Assembly: GCA_910577445.1 (NCBI GenBank)
Contig: CAJTMZ010000034.1
Location: 1-24,281, forward strand
Direction: 5' to 3'
From: an uncultured Lachnospiraceae bacterium
GTDB lineage: Bacteria; Bacillota; Clostridia; Lachnospirales; Lachnospiraceae
DNA length: 24,281 nt
Below are positions 23,320-24,281 of the stretch, one piece after another. A model generated the notes under the pieces. That model had not been told where the DNA came from. It did no database searches and saw only the letters and a program-made list of their open reading frames with translations. Positions within the stretch are counted from its first letter, which is position 1. Every line of letters starts with the position of its first letter. The position numbers were made by a program, and so were the translations under genes.

Positions 23320-24198
23320 TCACTCCGCGCATAATTCCATAACCGCCGCCAGATTCCCCCTCTTCCCACAGCTTGCCCTGTGTGAAAAAAGATACTTACT
23401 GTTGCAGCAGGTGCAGACGTCCGGTACCGACAGATTTTCCGGCAGAATCCCTTCGCGAAGAAGTACTCTCTTATTTGCCTCCCACAAATCAAGCTGGTAT
23501 TTGCCAGGCTTTTTTCCTTCATACAGAAGATATTCCCATTCCCCGGGAAACACTTTTCGAAACTGCTTTGCAACTTCCTCGTCCACCTCGTAGCAGTCCC
23601 TGCAAATGGACGGCCCGATTGCTGCCGTCACCTTCTCCGGTCTTGTTCCGAAAGCTTCCCCCATCGCCTGCAGCGTCCTTTTCCCCATCTTATTAACCGT
23701 TCCTCGCCACCCGGAATGGGAAAGCCCTATGGCCTTATTTTCCGTATCCACAAAATAAAGAGGCACGCAGTCCGCATAAGAAGTGCAAAGCAAAATACCC
23801 GGCACATTGGTAATCAGCCCGTCCACGTCGTCATAATCTAAGGGATAAACCACCCCTTTCCCGCAGTCCGCCTCCGTCACCCGGCGCACATTCGTGGTAT
23901 GGGTCTGCTTCGAGCAGACGATTCTTTCCGGCCCCGTGCCGAAAATTTCCGCAATCCTCCTGAAATTCTCATCCACAGCCTCCTTCTCGTCCCCCCTTGC
24001 ATAACTCAGATTCATAGATTCGCAGTCCCCTTTGCTGACCCCGCCAATCCTCGTTGAAAACAAATGCCTGACAATCCCGGTCTCCTCCAAAACCGGAAAA
24101 GTCAGATACACTACCTCATAGCTTTTCCCAAAAGCTTCCCCCTCATATCTGTTCACCCTCACCGGGTTTCCATCTTTTTTCCGAATCAATTCCATCAT
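23320..24198 (-). CDS. pgeF: Peptidoglycan editing factor / purine nucleoside phosphorylase-like laccase-domain protein
   Basis: A 292-residue YfiH-family (multicopper-laccase-like, now PgeF) protein. Key parts are FSTRIGGVSKG, the metal-binding KQTHTTNV, SYADCVPLYFVD, GLSHSGWRGTVNKMG and AAIGPSICRDCYEV, with CTCCNSKYLFSHRASCGKRGN at the end. The His-Cys-His metal set is intact (His in QTH, Cys in ADC, His in SHSGW). Family members have been reported to remove wrong amino acids from cell-wall precursors and to act on adenosine or inosine, so both a wall and a nucleoside role are possible. The start at 24198 follows AGGAAGGGAG; the next codon is also ATG (24195) and has slightly better spacing. 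The 83 bases upstream to the window edge show only a weak promoter candidate (TTGGCA, 18 bases, TTAGAT). Confidence 0.93.
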   Translation of the reverse strand: MMELIRKKDGNPVRVNRYEGEAFGKSYEVVYLTFPVLEETGIVRHLFSTRIGGVSKGDCESMNLSYARGDEKEAVDENFRRIAEIFGTGPERIVCSKQTHTTNVRRVTEADCGKGVVYPLDYDDVDGLITNVPGILLCTSYADCVPLYFVDTENKAIGLSHSGWRGTVNKMGKRTLQAMGEAFGTRPEKVTAAIGPSICRDCYEVDEEVAKQFRKVFPGEWEYLLYEGKKPGKYQLDLWEANKRVLLREGILPENLSVPDVCTCCNSKYLFSHRASCGKRGNLAAVMELCAE

Positions 24199-24281
24199 AA
24201 ACTCCCTTCCTAATCCAAATACATCTAACAAAATAGCACAACAATTTGCCAAAGAACAGCACAGCCGGGAAAATATTCCTT

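Overview
The window reads as chromosomal DNA from a spore-forming clostridium, most likely a gut Lachnospiraceae. The signs are a full-length SpoIVA, a mid-GC base composition, a typical low-GC Gram-positive gene set with strong GGAGG-type ribosome sites, a BMP-family lipoprotein with the acidic linker common in that group, and the long clostridial form of PRPP synthetase. This placement comes from protein character only. Nearly all genes are on the minus strand; only the PRPP synthetase gene (17490-18674) and a broken CPBP protease gene (22404-23235) are on the plus strand. I see no rRNA, tRNA, CRISPR array, prophage or insertion sequence, and no gene-free stretch over 300 bases.

Layout from right to left, the direction of most transcription. 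A PgeF/YfiH-type peptidoglycan-editing enzyme (23320-24198) comes first. Next is an AT-rich island with a frameshifted CPBP membrane protease gene, divergent from a two-component system (response regulator 21479-22177; very large multi-pass histidine kinase 18798-21458). A bidirectional terminator (18745-18793) separates the kinase from the convergent PRPP synthetase gene. Divergent from the latter is a housekeeping cluster: DUF512 radical-SAM/PDZ protein, der, plsY, gpsA. After a structured 157-base gap come a MoxR AAA+ ATPase and a CoxE-like VWA protein.

Next is a nucleoside-uptake operon with its own promoter: BMP lipoprotein, double ATPase and two permeases (5481-10563). It runs with almost no gap into tyrS and a YgjP-like metallopeptidase gene, followed by spoIVA (2208-3695). 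A terminator follows spoIVA. A separate promoter inside a long dyad then drives purine nucleoside phosphorylase, cytidine deaminase and an amidohydrolase cut off by the left edge. Uptake, phosphorolysis, deamination and PRPP synthesis together make the window rich in nucleoside salvage.

The most interesting regulatory signal is upstream of spoIVA. A sigma-E-like -10 box lies inside the 5' arm of a hairpin whose 3' arm holds the spoIVA Shine-Dalgarno. Read-through mRNA from the upstream operon would hide the ribosome site, whereas mRNA starting at the sporulation promoter would lack the hiding arm. Other signals are a 37-base dyad over the nucleoside phosphorylase -10 box, 10-base direct repeats over the BMP promoter, 14-base direct repeats and alternative hairpins ahead of moxR, abutting divergent promoters at prs/DUF512, and TTAAG-type direct repeats upstream of the CPBP promoter. 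I found no clearly unknown multi-gene system; most genes belong to recognised families.
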